A stretch of 38,586 bases of DNA, from positions 1 to 38,586 of the forward strand of contig NZ_JABFMP010000052.1 of NCBI RefSeq assembly GCF_013359595.1, given 5' to 3'. This document shows, piece by piece, positions 6,762-16,226 of the stretch; the stretch's first letter is position 1, and each line of letters opens with the position of its first letter. The stretch is from Pseudomonas sp. C1C7 (GTDB lineage Bacteria > Pseudomonadota > Gammaproteobacteria > Pseudomonadales > Pseudomonadaceae). Position numbers and translations under genes: made by a program. The notes beneath the pieces were generated by a model, which had not been told where the DNA came from, did no database searches, and saw nothing but the letters and a program-made list of their open reading frames with translations.

Positions 6762-8153
6762 ATGACTCCACAAATCACCCATCAAATGGCGAACCGCCGA
6801 GGGCTCACCTTCTGGGGGCAGTGGCTGTGCGCGATGGTGCTGGTCAACCTGCTGCTGATGCTGCTGGTGTATTGGCGGGTTGGCAGCCTGACCAGCGAAT
6901 ACCGTGTGCTGATGACCCTGTCCGTGCTCGGCTCGATGCCGATCTACAGCGCGATGCAGGTCTATCACAAACGTCATGGCCTGCTGAACGGCCTGGGGCG
7001 TTTGCTCGCCGGCTGGCTGATTCTGCTGGCGGTGTTGATGGCCATCGCCTTCATCACCCAGACCAGCGTGCGGTTTTCCCGGCAGGTGATCATCGTCTGG
7101 GCGGTCATGGGGTTTGTGGTGCAGGCCTTGAGTTTCGTGCCGCTGCACTGCCTGGCGCGATTGCATGCGCGCAAGCTGTGCAACCAGCGCCGCTCGATCA
7201 TCATCGGCACCTGCCCCACCGCCGACGAACTGGCCAGAAAACTGATCAAACCCGAACACGCGCGGGTCCTGGGTTTCATCGCCACTGAAGATCTGCAAGG
7301 TCCGGCGCCCAGCGTCCTACCGTTGCTCGGCCGGGTGGCGGAGATCCGCGAGATCATCTCCAACATGGACGTGCGCCGCGTCTACATCGTCCTGCCGATG
7401 GCCCAGGCCGACCTCATCGAGGCACTGTACATAGACCTGCTGGACATGAACGTCGACGTGGTCTGGATCCCGGACCTGGGCAGCATGGTGCTGCTCAACC
7501 AGTCGATCTCCGAAATCGAGCGCATGCCGGCGATCTACCTCAACGAAAGCCTGATCAGCTCGCACCCCGGCAGCCTGCTCTGCAAGGACCTGCTCGAACG
7601 CAGCCTGGCCGCCATCGCGCTGCTGATTCTGAGCCCCCTGCTGATCGGCGTGGCGATTGCGGTCAAGGTCACCTCAAAAGGCCCGGTGCTGTTCAAGCAG
7701 AACCGTCACGGCCATGACGGCGAAATCATCCAGGTGTGGAAATTCCGTTCGATGCGCGTGCACGACGATCGAGAGGTGCGCCAGGCCACCCGTGACGATG
7801 ACCGCGTGACCCCGCTGGGGCGCTTCCTGCGCCGCTCCTCCATCGACGAACTGCCGCAGCTGTTCAACGTGCTGTTCGGCCAGATGGCCCTGGTCGGCCC
7901 GCGCCCCCATGCCGTCACCCACAACCTTTATTACACCGGCAAGGTCCGCGCCTACATGGCCCGGCACCGGCTCAAGCCCGGCATCACGGGCCTGGCGCAG
8001 ATCACCGGGCATCGGGGCGAAACCGAGACCGTGGAAAAAATGCAGATGCGCGTCGCCCAGGACCTCAACTACATCAACCAATGGTCGCTGTGGCTGGACA
8101 TCAAGATCATGGTCAAGACGCCCTTCACCCTGTTTTCCAAAGACATCTACTGA
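6762..8153 (+). CDS. Undecaprenyl-phosphate hexose-1-phosphate transferase (WbaP/WcaJ-like)
   Basis: This 463-residue enzyme starts repeat-unit synthesis by moving a hexose-1-phosphate, probably glucose, from a UDP-sugar to undecaprenyl phosphate. It has four or so N-terminal TM helices in residues 18-130 and a central CoA-binding-like soluble domain. The C-terminal bacterial sugar transferase domain starts with a hydrophobic re-entrant segment (about 279-300). Catalytic-domain motifs are VWKFRSM (325-331), RRSSIDELPQLFNV (357-370), ALVGPRPHA (376-384) and KPGITGLAQITGHRGET. Only a weak GAG lies before the ATG. Sugar specificity (Glc or Gal) cannot be read from the sequence. Confidence 0.9.
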   Translation: MTPQITHQMANRRGLTFWGQWLCAMVLVNLLLMLLVYWRVGSLTSEYRVLMTLSVLGSMPIYSAMQVYHKRHGLLNGLGRLLAGWLILLAVLMAIAFITQTSVRFSRQVIIVWAVMGFVVQALSFVPLHCLARLHARKLCNQRRSIIIGTCPTADELARKLIKPEHARVLGFIATEDLQGPAPSVLPLLGRVAEIREIISNMDVRRVYIVLPMAQADLIEALYIDLLDMNVDVVWIPDLGSMVLLNQSISEIERMPAIYLNESLISSHPGSLLCKDLLERSLAAIALLILSPLLIGVAIAVKVTSKGPVLFKQNRHGHDGEIIQVWKFRSMRVHDDREVRQATRDDDRVTPLGRFLRRSSIDELPQLFNVLFGQMALVGPRPHAVTHNLYYTGKVRAYMARHRLKPGITGLAQITGHRGETETVEKMQMRVAQDLNYINQWSLWLDIKIMVKTPFTLFSKDIY

Positions 8154-8188
8154 CGTGGATCAAGACCACTTTGCCCGGGGGTTTTCCA

Positions 8189-9520
8189 ATGAATGTAAGC
8201 GTATTCGGAATTGGCTATGTCGGCCTGGTCCAGGGGGCGGCGCTGGCGGAAGCCGGCCACAACGTGCTGTGCGTGGATGTCGACGCCGGCAAGGTGCAGG
8301 CCCTGAAAGACGGCACGTTGCCGCTCTATGAACCGGGCCTGAAAAGCCTGGTACGGGAGAACTACCAGAGCGGACGCCTGCAATTCGACACCGATCTTGA
8401 GGCCGCCGTGCACCACGCCCAGTTGCAGCTGATCGCGGTCGGCACACCACCGGACGAAGACGGCTCGGCCGACCTGCAATACGTGCTGAGCGTGGCGGAC
8501 ACCATCGCCCGGCACATGCGGCGCTACCAGATCATCGTCGACAAATCCACCGTGCCGGTCGGGACCGCCGACCGGGTGCGCGCGCACGTCAGCCAGGTGC
8601 TGGCCGATACCGGGCGCAAGGATCTGACCTTCGATGTGGTCTCCAACCCGGAGTTTCTCAAGGAAGGCTGCGCGGTCGACGACTGCATGCGCCCGGACCG
8701 CATCATCATCGGCACCGACAGCCCCGAAGCCGAGGCGGTCATGCGCGAGCTGTACGAGCCGTTCAATCGCAACCGGGAAAAAATCGTGGTCATGGACGCG
8801 CGCAGCGCCGAACTGACCAAGTACGCCGCCAACTGCATGCTGGCGACCAAGATCAGCTTCATGAACGAGATGGCTAACCTGGCGGAAAAACTCGGTGCCG
8901 ACATCGAAATGGTGCGCCACGGCATCGGCTCCGATCCGCGCATCGGCTACCAGTTCATCTACCCGGGGCTGGGCTATGGCGGCTCGTGCTTTCCCAAGGA
9001 TGTGCAGGCGCTGATCCGCATCGCCAACGGCGTCGACTATGACGCCCGGGTGCTCAAGGCGGTCGAGGCGCGCAACAACGAACAGAAAACCACGCTGTTC
9101 AGCAAGATCTTCGATCACTTCAACGGCGCACTGCGGGGCAAGACCTTCGCCCTCTGGGGCCTGAGCTTCAAGCCCAATACCGACGACATGCGCGAAGCCC
9201 CCAGCCGGGTGCTGATGGAAGCCTTGTGGAAAGCCGGCGCGAGCGTCCAGGCGTTCGACCCCAAGGCCATGGAAGAAGCCCAGCGCATCTACGGTTCGCG
9301 CGATGACCTGTTGCTGACCGGCACCAAGGAGGCGGCGCTGAAAAACGCCGACGCGCTGATCATCGCCACCGAATGGCAATCGTTCCGCGCGCCGGATTTC
9401 GACCTGCTGGGCGAACGCCTGGCGCAGCCGGTGATTTTCGACGGGCGCAACCTGTATGACCCCCAGCGCCTGAAACATCGTGGCTTCACCTACTACTCCG
9501 TGGGCCGACAGACACTTTGA
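8189..9520 (+). CDS. ugd: UDP-glucose 6-dehydrogenase
   Basis: This 443-residue cytoplasmic enzyme oxidises UDP-glucose to UDP-glucuronate with two NAD+. The Rossmann motif GIGYVGLVQGAALA is at residues 7-20. The catalytic cysteine is Cys267 in GYGGSCFPKD, and VSNPEFLKEG and KYAANCMLATKISFMNE are conserved family segments. I place the start at 8189 because the N-terminus MNVSVFGIGYVG aligns with the family; an upstream in-frame start at 8081 would overlap the previous gene. UDP-glucuronate may enter the polymer directly or be changed to UDP-galacturonate by the divergent epimerase at 184-1146. The next gene begins 15 bp later, preceded by AAGGA. Confidence 0.93.
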   Translation: MNVSVFGIGYVGLVQGAALAEAGHNVLCVDVDAGKVQALKDGTLPLYEPGLKSLVRENYQSGRLQFDTDLEAAVHHAQLQLIAVGTPPDEDGSADLQYVLSVADTIARHMRRYQIIVDKSTVPVGTADRVRAHVSQVLADTGRKDLTFDVVSNPEFLKEGCAVDDCMRPDRIIIGTDSPEAEAVMRELYEPFNRNREKIVVMDARSAELTKYAANCMLATKISFMNEMANLAEKLGADIEMVRHGIGSDPRIGYQFIYPGLGYGGSCFPKDVQALIRIANGVDYDARVLKAVEARNNEQKTTLFSKIFDHFNGALRGKTFALWGLSFKPNTDDMREAPSRVLMEALWKAGASVQAFDPKAMEEAQRIYGSRDDLLLTGTKEAALKNADALIIATEWQSFRAPDFDLLGERLAQPVIFDGRNLYDPQRLKHRGFTYYSVGRQTL

Positions 9521-9535
9521 TGAAGGAATCCGGCA

Positions 9536-11344
9536 ATGATCAGGCTCAAACTCGTCGAGCAGTTCACCCCCGATCTGCTTAAAAGCAACACGGCTTTTTC
9601 CTTCATCAACTTCGCGTCCATCGGCAGCTTGCTAGATCGCAATGACGACAGCTGCATCAACTACTTCTGCGACGGCATGCTGCTCTCGACCTTCATGTCG
9701 CGCATGACCGGCCAGCCAATAGAGAGGGTCAGTTTCGACTTCACCTCCATCGCCGATCCCGTGCTGCGCAGCGCCGAACAGAGAGGCCTGCGGGTGTACT
9801 TCGTCGGTGCCCGGCAGGTGGAACTGGACCTGTTCCTGCACAAGATTCGCGGTCGGTATCCGCACCTGAGAATCGCCGGCAGTCACAACGGTTACTTCGA
9901 TGCGGCCCAGGCGCTGGAGATTCAGGCCGACATTCGCGACAACACCACGGACATCCTGATCACCGGGCTCGGCGCCGGCTTGCAGGAGCAGTTCGTCGAG
10001 CAGGCCTTGAACCTGGGCTACACCGGCGTCGCTTTCACCTGCGGCGGCTTCATCCGCCAGGAAGCCACCGCCACGCTCAACTATTACCCCGAGATCATCA
10101 ACCGCCTGCACCTGCGCGCGTTCTATCGCATGTACCGCGAGCCGCACACGATCCGGCGCTACCTGTTCAACTACCCGAGCAACTTTGTCCGGCTGTGGGC
10201 GCTGATCGCCCGGCGCAAGGTGACCGTCGACCTGCTGCGCCCCGAAGGCCGGGAAGCGAACATGAAGATCCTGTTCATCCTCAAGGACTTCACTCCCGGC
10301 GGTGGCGTCGAAGGCGTGCAGCAGCGGCTGGCCGGGCAATTTCTGCGTGAAGGCCGGCAGGTCGGATTCTTTGTCATGAACGGTGATACACCGGAGCAGG
10401 AAGGCGCGACGTTTTTCCGCGGCGCGGGCGAAGGCCTCACAGGGCTGTTCAAGTCCATCCTCATGCTGCGCCGGATCATTCGCAGCGAAGGCGTGACTCA
10501 CCTGATCGCCGCCAAGGAGCAGGCCAATATCTGCACCTGGTTTGCGACGCTGAACACTTCCTGCCGGGTGATCTACGCCCGTCACGCCGCCCTCGATTGC
10601 GCGGAACAGAAAACCGGCCCCACCAGCCTGCGTCTGCTCTATGCCCTGTACCTGTGCGGCAGCGGCAAGGTGGTCGCGGTCTCCAATGGCCTGCGCCAAG
10701 GTCTGGCGGAGCTGATGCCCTGGGGTCGTCAGCGCATCAGCTACTGCCCCAACGCCGTGATCACCGAATCCATGCTCAGTGCCGCGCAGGCCCCCTTGCC
10801 CGAAGGGATACCCGCCAGCTACTGGCTGGGCGTGGGCCGACTGGTGCAGCCCAAGGGCTTTCATCTGCTGCTCGATGCCTACGCGATGGCGTTGGCCGGC
10901 ACGCAGCCAGTGCCGGATCTGGTGATCGCCGGCGACGGCCCGGAGCGCCAGGCACTGATCGAACAGGCACACCGGTTGGGCATCGCCGAACGTGTGTACT
11001 TCACCGGTTTCCTGAGCAACCCCTACCCGCTGATCCGCCATGCACGGCTGCTGATCCTCAGTTCCTTCCACGAAGGCTTGCCCACGGTGCTGATCGAGGC
11101 CCTGGCGCTGGGAACGCCGACCCTGGCCTGCGATTGCGGCCCCGGTCCTCGGGAGTTGCTCGACCAAGGCCGGCTCGGACGTCTGGTCAAGGTCAATGAC
11201 GTGCCCGCACTCGCTGAAGGCCTGCTGCAAAGCCTGAGCGCCGACGCGGCCGCCACGCCCACCGGGCGGGTCGCCGAGGAAGCGGTCAAGCAATACGGCA
11301 GTCGTCAGGCCGCCGCAGCCTACTATCAGGTATGGAACCAATGA
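9536..11344 (+). CDS. Fused bifunctional glycosyltransferase: TagA/WecG (GT26) + GT4
   Basis: The 602-residue protein joins two glycosyltransferases. Residues about 1-232 are a WecG/TagA/CpsF (GT26) enzyme. It has CDGMLLS with the likely catalytic Asp46, LGAGLQEQF with Gln150, CGGF, and the C-terminal amphipathic appendage (RAFYRMYREPHTIRRYLFNYP) that docks such enzymes on the membrane. Residues from Met243 (MKILFILKDFTPGGGVEGVQ) to the end are a GT4 GT-B enzyme with LGVGRLVQPKGF, VIAGDGPER and the E-x7-E motif in FHEGLPTVLIEAL. These are normally separate proteins. Met243 lies in frame, with a purine-rich GGGAAG upstream at 10249-10254, so internal initiation could also give a free GT4 enzyme. 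The stop overlaps the next start (ATGA). Confidence 0.87.
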   Translation: MIRLKLVEQFTPDLLKSNTAFSFINFASIGSLLDRNDDSCINYFCDGMLLSTFMSRMTGQPIERVSFDFTSIADPVLRSAEQRGLRVYFVGARQVELDLFLHKIRGRYPHLRIAGSHNGYFDAAQALEIQADIRDNTTDILITGLGAGLQEQFVEQALNLGYTGVAFTCGGFIRQEATATLNYYPEIINRLHLRAFYRMYREPHTIRRYLFNYPSNFVRLWALIARRKVTVDLLRPEGREANMKILFILKDFTPGGGVEGVQQRLAGQFLREGRQVGFFVMNGDTPEQEGATFFRGAGEGLTGLFKSILMLRRIIRSEGVTHLIAAKEQANICTWFATLNTSCRVIYARHAALDCAEQKTGPTSLRLLYALYLCGSGKVVAVSNGLRQGLAELMPWGRQRISYCPNAVITESMLSAAQAPLPEGIPASYWLGVGRLVQPKGFHLLLDAYAMALAGTQPVPDLVIAGDGPERQALIEQAHRLGIAERVYFTGFLSNPYPLIRHARLLILSSFHEGLPTVLIEALALGTPTLACDCGPGPRELLDQGRLGRLVKVNDVPALAEGLLQSLSADAAATPTGRVAEEAVKQYGSRQAAAAYYQVWNQ

Positions 11345-12453
11345 AGAAGCTGCTGATCATCCTGCATGACCTCAGCGCCGGCGGTGCGGAGAAAATGATG
11401 GCGCGTCTGGCGGGCGCCCTGGTCGATGCCGGCAACGACGTGACGCTGTTGATGCTCACCGGCGGCGGCGTGAATGCCCGGGGCCTGGACCCACGCGTCA
11501 AGCAGGTCGAGTTGAACAGCGGCCGCAGTGCCAACGCCGTACCGGCCCTGGCGCGCTTTCTTCGACAAAACCGCTTCGATGCGCAACTGGCCGCCCTCAC
11601 CCACGTCAACGTGATCGCGATTGCCGCCGCCGCGCTGTCCGGCACCCTGTCACGGCTGCACGTCAGCGAGCGCAACGCCTTCTCCCACGACAAGCACGTC
11701 AACCCGTCGTTGCGGGTGCGCCTGGCCTACGAGGTGGCGCCGCTGCTGTACCGGCTGATCCCCAACCCGGTGATCTGCGTATCGCGAGGGGTGGCCGAGG
11801 ATCTGGTGGACACCACCATCGCCCGCGAACGGGACGTCACCGTTGCCGACAATCCGGTGCTGGACGATGACTTTCACCACCGCCCGCCCGCCGCTGCGGA
11901 GCATCCCTGGTTGCAGGACAAGACCACGCCGGTGGTGGTCGCCGTCGGGCGTCTCGCCCTACAGAAAGGCTTCGACACCCTGATCGAGGCCTTCGCCCGG
12001 CTGCCGGATCGCACGACGCGTCTGATCATCTTCGGTGAAGGCTCGCTCAGGGCGCAGTTGCTCGAGCAGGCCCGCGCACTGAGCGTCGAAGACCGCATCG
12101 ACCTGCCGGGCTACACCGGCGATCCCATGGCCCAGGTCGCGGCGGCCGACTGCTTTGTGCTGTCGTCGCGTTTCGAAGGCAGCCCCAATGCTTTGGTCGA
12201 GGCCCTGGCCACCGGCACGCCGGTGGTCGCGACCCGCTGCCCTCACGGCCCGCAGGACATTCTTCAGGATGGTCTCGTCGCGCCGCTGGTGCCGGTGGAT
12301 GATCCGGCGGCGCTGGCCCTGGCCATCAGCGATCAACTCAACGCCCCGGTCGACACCCGACGGCAGATCCGCATCGACGCCGCCGCCCGCTTCATGAATG
12401 GCCGGGCGGTGCAGACCTACCTCAGCGCCTTGCTCGGGAGTCCGTCGCCATGA
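11341..12453 (+). CDS. GT4-family glycosyltransferase
   Basis: A GT-B fold retaining glycosyltransferase of 370 residues, cytoplasmic or peripheral on the inner membrane. It begins MKKLLIILHDLSAGGAEKMM, with the glycine-rich loop typical of GT4. It also shows VVVAVGRLALQKGFDTLIEAF, IFGEGSLR and the nucleotide-sugar binding E-x7-E in FEGSPNALVEAL. It adds one sugar to the lipid-linked repeat unit; donor and linkage are not evident. I use the ATG at 11341 because its ATGA overlaps the previous stop. An ATG 9 nt upstream is also possible. It overlaps the polymerase gene downstream by ATGA. Confidence 0.88.
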   Translation: MKKLLIILHDLSAGGAEKMMARLAGALVDAGNDVTLLMLTGGGVNARGLDPRVKQVELNSGRSANAVPALARFLRQNRFDAQLAALTHVNVIAIAAAALSGTLSRLHVSERNAFSHDKHVNPSLRVRLAYEVAPLLYRLIPNPVICVSRGVAEDLVDTTIARERDVTVADNPVLDDDFHHRPPAAAEHPWLQDKTTPVVVAVGRLALQKGFDTLIEAFARLPDRTTRLIIFGEGSLRAQLLEQARALSVEDRIDLPGYTGDPMAQVAAADCFVLSSRFEGSPNALVEALATGTPVVATRCPHGPQDILQDGLVAPLVPVDDPAALALAISDQLNAPVDTRRQIRIDAAARFMNGRAVQTYLSALLGSPSP

Positions 12454-13787
12454 ACTCGTTACCCGTGCGCTACACCACGTTGCGCGATCTGTTCGCGCTG
12501 TTCGGCGTGCTGTTTTACATGCAGGTGATCGCATTCTTCACCAGTCTGGGCAGTGCTTCGAGTCTGGACGATGCCCAGCGCGATCTGGAAGGCAACCTGG
12601 TCAATCAGGTCTGCGGCCTGATCACTCTGCTGGTGCCGCTGTTCTTTTTCATCCGCCACAAGGTGTTCCTCAGCAAATGCTTCTACCGGCAGAACGCGTT
12701 TTTCCTGCTGTTCGTGCTGTGCATCGCCGCGTCGATCAGTTGGTCCCACGACCCGATGCTCAGCCTCAAGCGCTTTGTCGCGTTGATGAGCGTGGTGTTT
12801 TTCGGCGGCTACATCGCCTACAACTACAGCCTCGAAAAGATCAGCTTCGTGCTCGGCTGCACCATCGGCGCGGCGGCGTTCATCGGGCTGATCTGCGCGC
12901 TGATCCTGCCGGACATCGCCTTCATTTCCGGCGGCATTCGCGACGGTGCGTTCAAGGGGATATTCCCGGAGAAAAACGCCGGGGCGCGGATCAACGCCAT
13001 CGCCATCGTGTTGCTGCTGCCGATGATCCGTCGGCGCAACCCCTGGGCGATGTTCAGCGCCCTGTGCTCGCTGGTGGCCATCGGGCTGGCGCAATCGGCC
13101 ACGGGGCTGGCGCTGATTTGCGCGGGTGCTGCGAGCTACGGGTACTTCCTGACCATGATCCGCCTGCGCATCAACCGTTCGCTGCTGGCGTTCTTCGCCG
13201 CGACGGTGTTGTACGGGCTGATCTGCGCCTTTCTCTACGGCAACTACACGCTGCTGCTGGAGATGCTCGGGCGCGACCCGACCCTCACCGACCGCATGCA
13301 GATCTGGGAGCTGCTGGCGCCCTTCATCGATGCCCAGATACTCAGGGGCTACGGTTTCGGTGCCTTCTGGTCGAGCCCCGATGCCGACGCGTTCATCTCG
13401 CGCTGGGGCTACATCGGCAACGCCCACAGCGGCTACATGGAAACCCTGCTCAACGGCGGCATGCTGCAGTTGATCGCGCTGGGGCTGATGCTGGCCGAAG
13501 CGCTGGTCAAGCAGTACCGCGCCGTGACTGCAGACCAGTCGGCGCAGTATCGGGCCAGCGCCCTGGTGATCATCGGCCTGTTCATCGTCACCAACTACGT
13601 GGCCTACGTGATCCCCAACTACCGCTCCGCCGAGTTCCTGGTGTTCTGCATCCTGGCCCTGTCCTTCCGCCATCACCACGTCAGGCACGGCGTTGCCAGT
13701 CGACGCGTTGAGCCCCGTGCAGCGCAACAGAGCGTGTTCAATGGCGCGACCGCCCGGGTCGTGCCCAAGGAGAAAAGCCCATGCTGA
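12450..13787 (+). CDS. Wzy-like polysaccharide polymerase / O-antigen ligase family membrane protein
   Basis: This 445-residue integral membrane protein has about ten to twelve hydrophobic helices and a periplasmic loop after the ninth or so (RDPTLTDRMQIWELLAPFIDAQILRGYG region). That loop contains the GRDPTLTDR-type segment and the conserved GNAHSGYMETLLNGG motif of Wzy_C/O-antigen ligase proteins. In this gene set it would join lipid-linked repeats in the periplasm. A ligase role is less likely because the operon has export genes of its own. It starts by ATGA overlap with the previous gene and overlaps the next by 7 bp. The last 30 residues are basic and probably cytoplasmic. Confidence 0.85.
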   Translation: MNSLPVRYTTLRDLFALFGVLFYMQVIAFFTSLGSASSLDDAQRDLEGNLVNQVCGLITLLVPLFFFIRHKVFLSKCFYRQNAFFLLFVLCIAASISWSHDPMLSLKRFVALMSVVFFGGYIAYNYSLEKISFVLGCTIGAAAFIGLICALILPDIAFISGGIRDGAFKGIFPEKNAGARINAIAIVLLLPMIRRRNPWAMFSALCSLVAIGLAQSATGLALICAGAASYGYFLTMIRLRINRSLLAFFAATVLYGLICAFLYGNYTLLLEMLGRDPTLTDRMQIWELLAPFIDAQILRGYGFGAFWSSPDADAFISRWGYIGNAHSGYMETLLNGGMLQLIALGLMLAEALVKQYRAVTADQSAQYRASALVIIGLFIVTNYVAYVIPNYRSAEFLVFCILALSFRHHHVRHGVASRRVEPRAAQQSVFNGATARVVPKEKSPC

Positions 13788-14716
13788 GCAGCAAACCTGC
13801 GACGCCCGCCTCGGTGTGCGTGGTCATTCCGATGTACAACGCCGCCCGCACCATCGAAAAGACCCTGGCGTCTCTGATACAACAAACTTGCCAGCCCGAT
13901 CGGGTGATCGTGGTCGATGACGGTTCCAGCGACGACTGCGCGCAACGGGTCCGGGACTTTGCCGCGCCTTTCCCGCTGACCCTGTTGCAGCAGGCCAATC
14001 AGGGCCCCGGCTGCGCGCGCAACAAGGGCGTGTTTGCCGCCCGGGAAACCTTCATCGCCTTCCTCGATGCCGATGACGAGTGGCATCCGCAGAAGCTTGA
14101 AAAGCAGTTGGCGCTCTACGATCGCCTGACCGCCGAGGGGCGCTCGGTAGGGCTGATCGATTGCTATCAGAAGAGCGTGTTCAGCGACGGCCACGAGCAA
14201 CTGGAAGAGCGTCGCAAAAGCGGCGACCACTTCGCCGACTTCATGCGCGAGAACGTCATCAACGGCACCTCCGGCGTGCTGGTGTTGCGCGAAGCGGTCT
14301 GCGCCCTGGACGGTTTCGACCAGTCCCTGCGTTTTGCCGAAGACCGCCTGCTGTGGACGCGGATCGCCGAGAGCTGGGAGATCCACACCGTGCCGCAGAT
14401 CCTGCACCGGCGTAACGTCGACAGCGGCAACATCACCGCGCAACCGCAGAAGTATTACCCGTACAAAGTCCGCTTCATCGAGCTGTATCTGGCGCGCTAT
14501 GGCGAACGCTTGACCCGGCAACAGCGCATTTATTTCGTGCTGGCCAACCACGCCGAGTTCCTCAATGCGTTTTCCCGCAGCGGCGATCACGCCCAGGTGA
14601 TCAAGGTGTTCGGGCAGATGCTCGGTCATTCCTGGCAGACGCTGATTTTGTTCAACGGCAAGCCGACCCTGCGCTACCTCTACGCGCGCTTCAGAACGCT
14701 GCTCAAGCATTCCTGA
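13781..14716 (+). CDS. GT2-family glycosyltransferase
   Basis: A 311-residue GT-A fold inverting glycosyltransferase. The core motifs are VVIPMYNAARTIEKTLASL, VVDDGSSDD and the metal-binding FLDADDEW. The likely catalytic region is FAEDRLLWTRIAES. It would add one sugar to the undecaprenyl-linked unit on the cytoplasmic face. Donor and acceptor cannot be told. Its start overlaps the polymerase gene by 7 bp, which implies tight coupling. With the initiating transferase, the fused enzyme (two domains) and the GT4 enzyme, the operon encodes five sugar transfer domains. Confidence 0.88.
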   Translation: MLSSKPATPASVCVVIPMYNAARTIEKTLASLIQQTCQPDRVIVVDDGSSDDCAQRVRDFAAPFPLTLLQQANQGPGCARNKGVFAARETFIAFLDADDEWHPQKLEKQLALYDRLTAEGRSVGLIDCYQKSVFSDGHEQLEERRKSGDHFADFMRENVINGTSGVLVLREAVCALDGFDQSLRFAEDRLLWTRIAESWEIHTVPQILHRRNVDSGNITAQPQKYYPYKVRFIELYLARYGERLTRQQRIYFVLANHAEFLNAFSRSGDHAQVIKVFGQMLGHSWQTLILFNGKPTLRYLYARFRTLLKHS

Positions 14717-14767
14717 ACCGACGGCTCCTGAAACCGTGCTCCTGAACGTTCCGCCGGGCTCAACCCT

Positions 14768-16186
14768 ATGGCCAATCAACGTCTCATCACCCTGACCTGG
14801 ATCTTCACCGAGAAATTCGGCCTGATCTTCCTGTCGATGATCACCTTCGTCATCTATGCGCGGCTGCTGTCGCCGGAAGAACTGGGCGTGGGCACGGTGA
14901 TCATTGCCATTGTCGAGGTGATCGGCATCCTCTACTCCTCGGTGCTGGAAGATCCGCTGGTGCGGCTCGAGCGCCTGGACGAGCGGCGCATCGCCACGGC
15001 GTTCTGGGCGGCGGTGCTGGCCAGCCTGGTGTCGATCGCGATCATCAGCGGCGTGGCGGTGCTCTGGCTCGATTCTGCCAATCTGCAATGGATGACCGCG
15101 GTGGCGTCGGTGAAGATCCTGTTCACCATGATGGCGCGGGTGTACGTGGCGCAGATGCGTCGCAGCAGCAATTTCCGCATGCTCGCTTCGCGCACCCTGC
15201 TGGGCAAGATCTTCGGCGGCGTTGCCGGCATCGCCGTAGCGTTCTGGGGATTGGGTGCCTGGGCGGTGATAACCCAGGCGCTGGTCATGGAACTGGTGTC
15301 GATCGTGGTGCTGATGAACGGCGACCGGCGCCGCCTGCCGATGGTCATCGACGGTCCGTTTCTGCGGGATCTGCTCAAGACCGGCCTGCCGGTGGCAGTC
15401 AACACGCTGAGTTCGCAGACCCTGCAGCGCGGGGTCAACGTGGTGCTGGGCATCACCGCCGGCACCCACGCCGTCGGCATGTTCAACCTGGCGATGCGCA
15501 TCATCGACCTGCCGCGCACGGCGTTTTACAACGGCCTGATGAGCTACGCCCTGCCGGCGTTCGCCAGGCGCCGCGCGGAACCTGCACGACTGATCGGCTT
15601 CATCTGCGACTCGACGGCCGTCAGCGGCTTTCTGCTGACCCCGGTGTTCATCGGCATCGCCGTCACTGCCAGCGACATCATCCTGCTGATCTTCGGCGCC
15701 AAGTGGGTCGATGCGATCCCCCTGCTGCAGGTGCTGGCCTGCACCGCCGCCATCGGCAACACCGCGATGTACGCCACCACCGCGCTGGTGGCGGTCAACC
15801 GCACGCACCTGACCTTAAAGGCAGAAGTGGGCACGACCTTACTGGCGCTGGCGCTGGTCTATTTCCTGGGCCCGTTGTACGGCGCCATGGCCGCCGCCCT
15901 CGCCTTGCTGCTGCGGATGGTGATCGTCACACCGCTGCAGATTCGCGGGCTGAAGGCTGCCATCGGCTATGACTGGCACGCATTTTTTGCCTCCAGCTAC
16001 CGCAGTGTCACGGCCGCGCTGGTGATGACCGTGCTGGTGCTGTGGCTGATGCCGCGCTTGCAGGTGCACGGCTTTGTCCATCTGGCCTGCAGCATCGGCA
16101 TCGGCGCGCTGACCTATGCGCTGGCCTACAGCCTGCTGCACCCGCGCTGGCCACAGGAATTCAAGTCGGTCTTCACCACCCGCTGA
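14768..16186 (+). CDS. Wzx-like lipid-linked oligosaccharide flippase (MOP/PST family)
   Basis: The 472-residue protein has about 12 to 14 TM helices and the usual N-terminus of polysaccharide flippases (LITLTWIFTEKFGLIFLSMITFVIYARLLSPEELGVGTV). The middle region LKTGLPVAVNTLSSQTLQRGVNVVLG and the FNLAMRIIDLPRTAFYNGLM segment are typical of the MOP superfamily. It would turn undecaprenyl-linked repeats to the periplasmic face for Wzy. The 51-bp gap before it holds no evident promoter. It is well supported as Wzx by its partners. Confidence 0.88.
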   Translation: MANQRLITLTWIFTEKFGLIFLSMITFVIYARLLSPEELGVGTVIIAIVEVIGILYSSVLEDPLVRLERLDERRIATAFWAAVLASLVSIAIISGVAVLWLDSANLQWMTAVASVKILFTMMARVYVAQMRRSSNFRMLASRTLLGKIFGGVAGIAVAFWGLGAWAVITQALVMELVSIVVLMNGDRRRLPMVIDGPFLRDLLKTGLPVAVNTLSSQTLQRGVNVVLGITAGTHAVGMFNLAMRIIDLPRTAFYNGLMSYALPAFARRRAEPARLIGFICDSTAVSGFLLTPVFIGIAVTASDIILLIFGAKWVDAIPLLQVLACTAAIGNTAMYATTALVAVNRTHLTLKAEVGTTLLALALVYFLGPLYGAMAAALALLLRMVIVTPLQIRGLKAAIGYDWHAFFASSYRSVTAALVMTVLVLWLMPRLQVHGFVHLACSIGIGALTYALAYSLLHPRWPQEFKSVFTTR

Positions 16187-16226
16187 ACCCATTTCCCCGC
16201 AATCTCTCTGTGACAGGACGCCCATC

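Noticed and set aside
9632..11341. 569-codon open frame on the minus strand
   Set aside because: It is antisense to the fused glycosyltransferase, which has full catalytic motifs. The composition is typical of a shadow frame.
9536..11344. The GT fusion considered as a sequencing error joining two genes
   Set aside because: Both domains are complete and in frame, with a natural linker (about 228-242) and no sign of frameshift in either part. It remains worth confirming.
13673..15808. 711-codon open frame on the minus strand
   Set aside because: It spans three well-supported plus-strand genes and their junctions and is full of Arg/His/Asp/Gln. It is a shadow frame.
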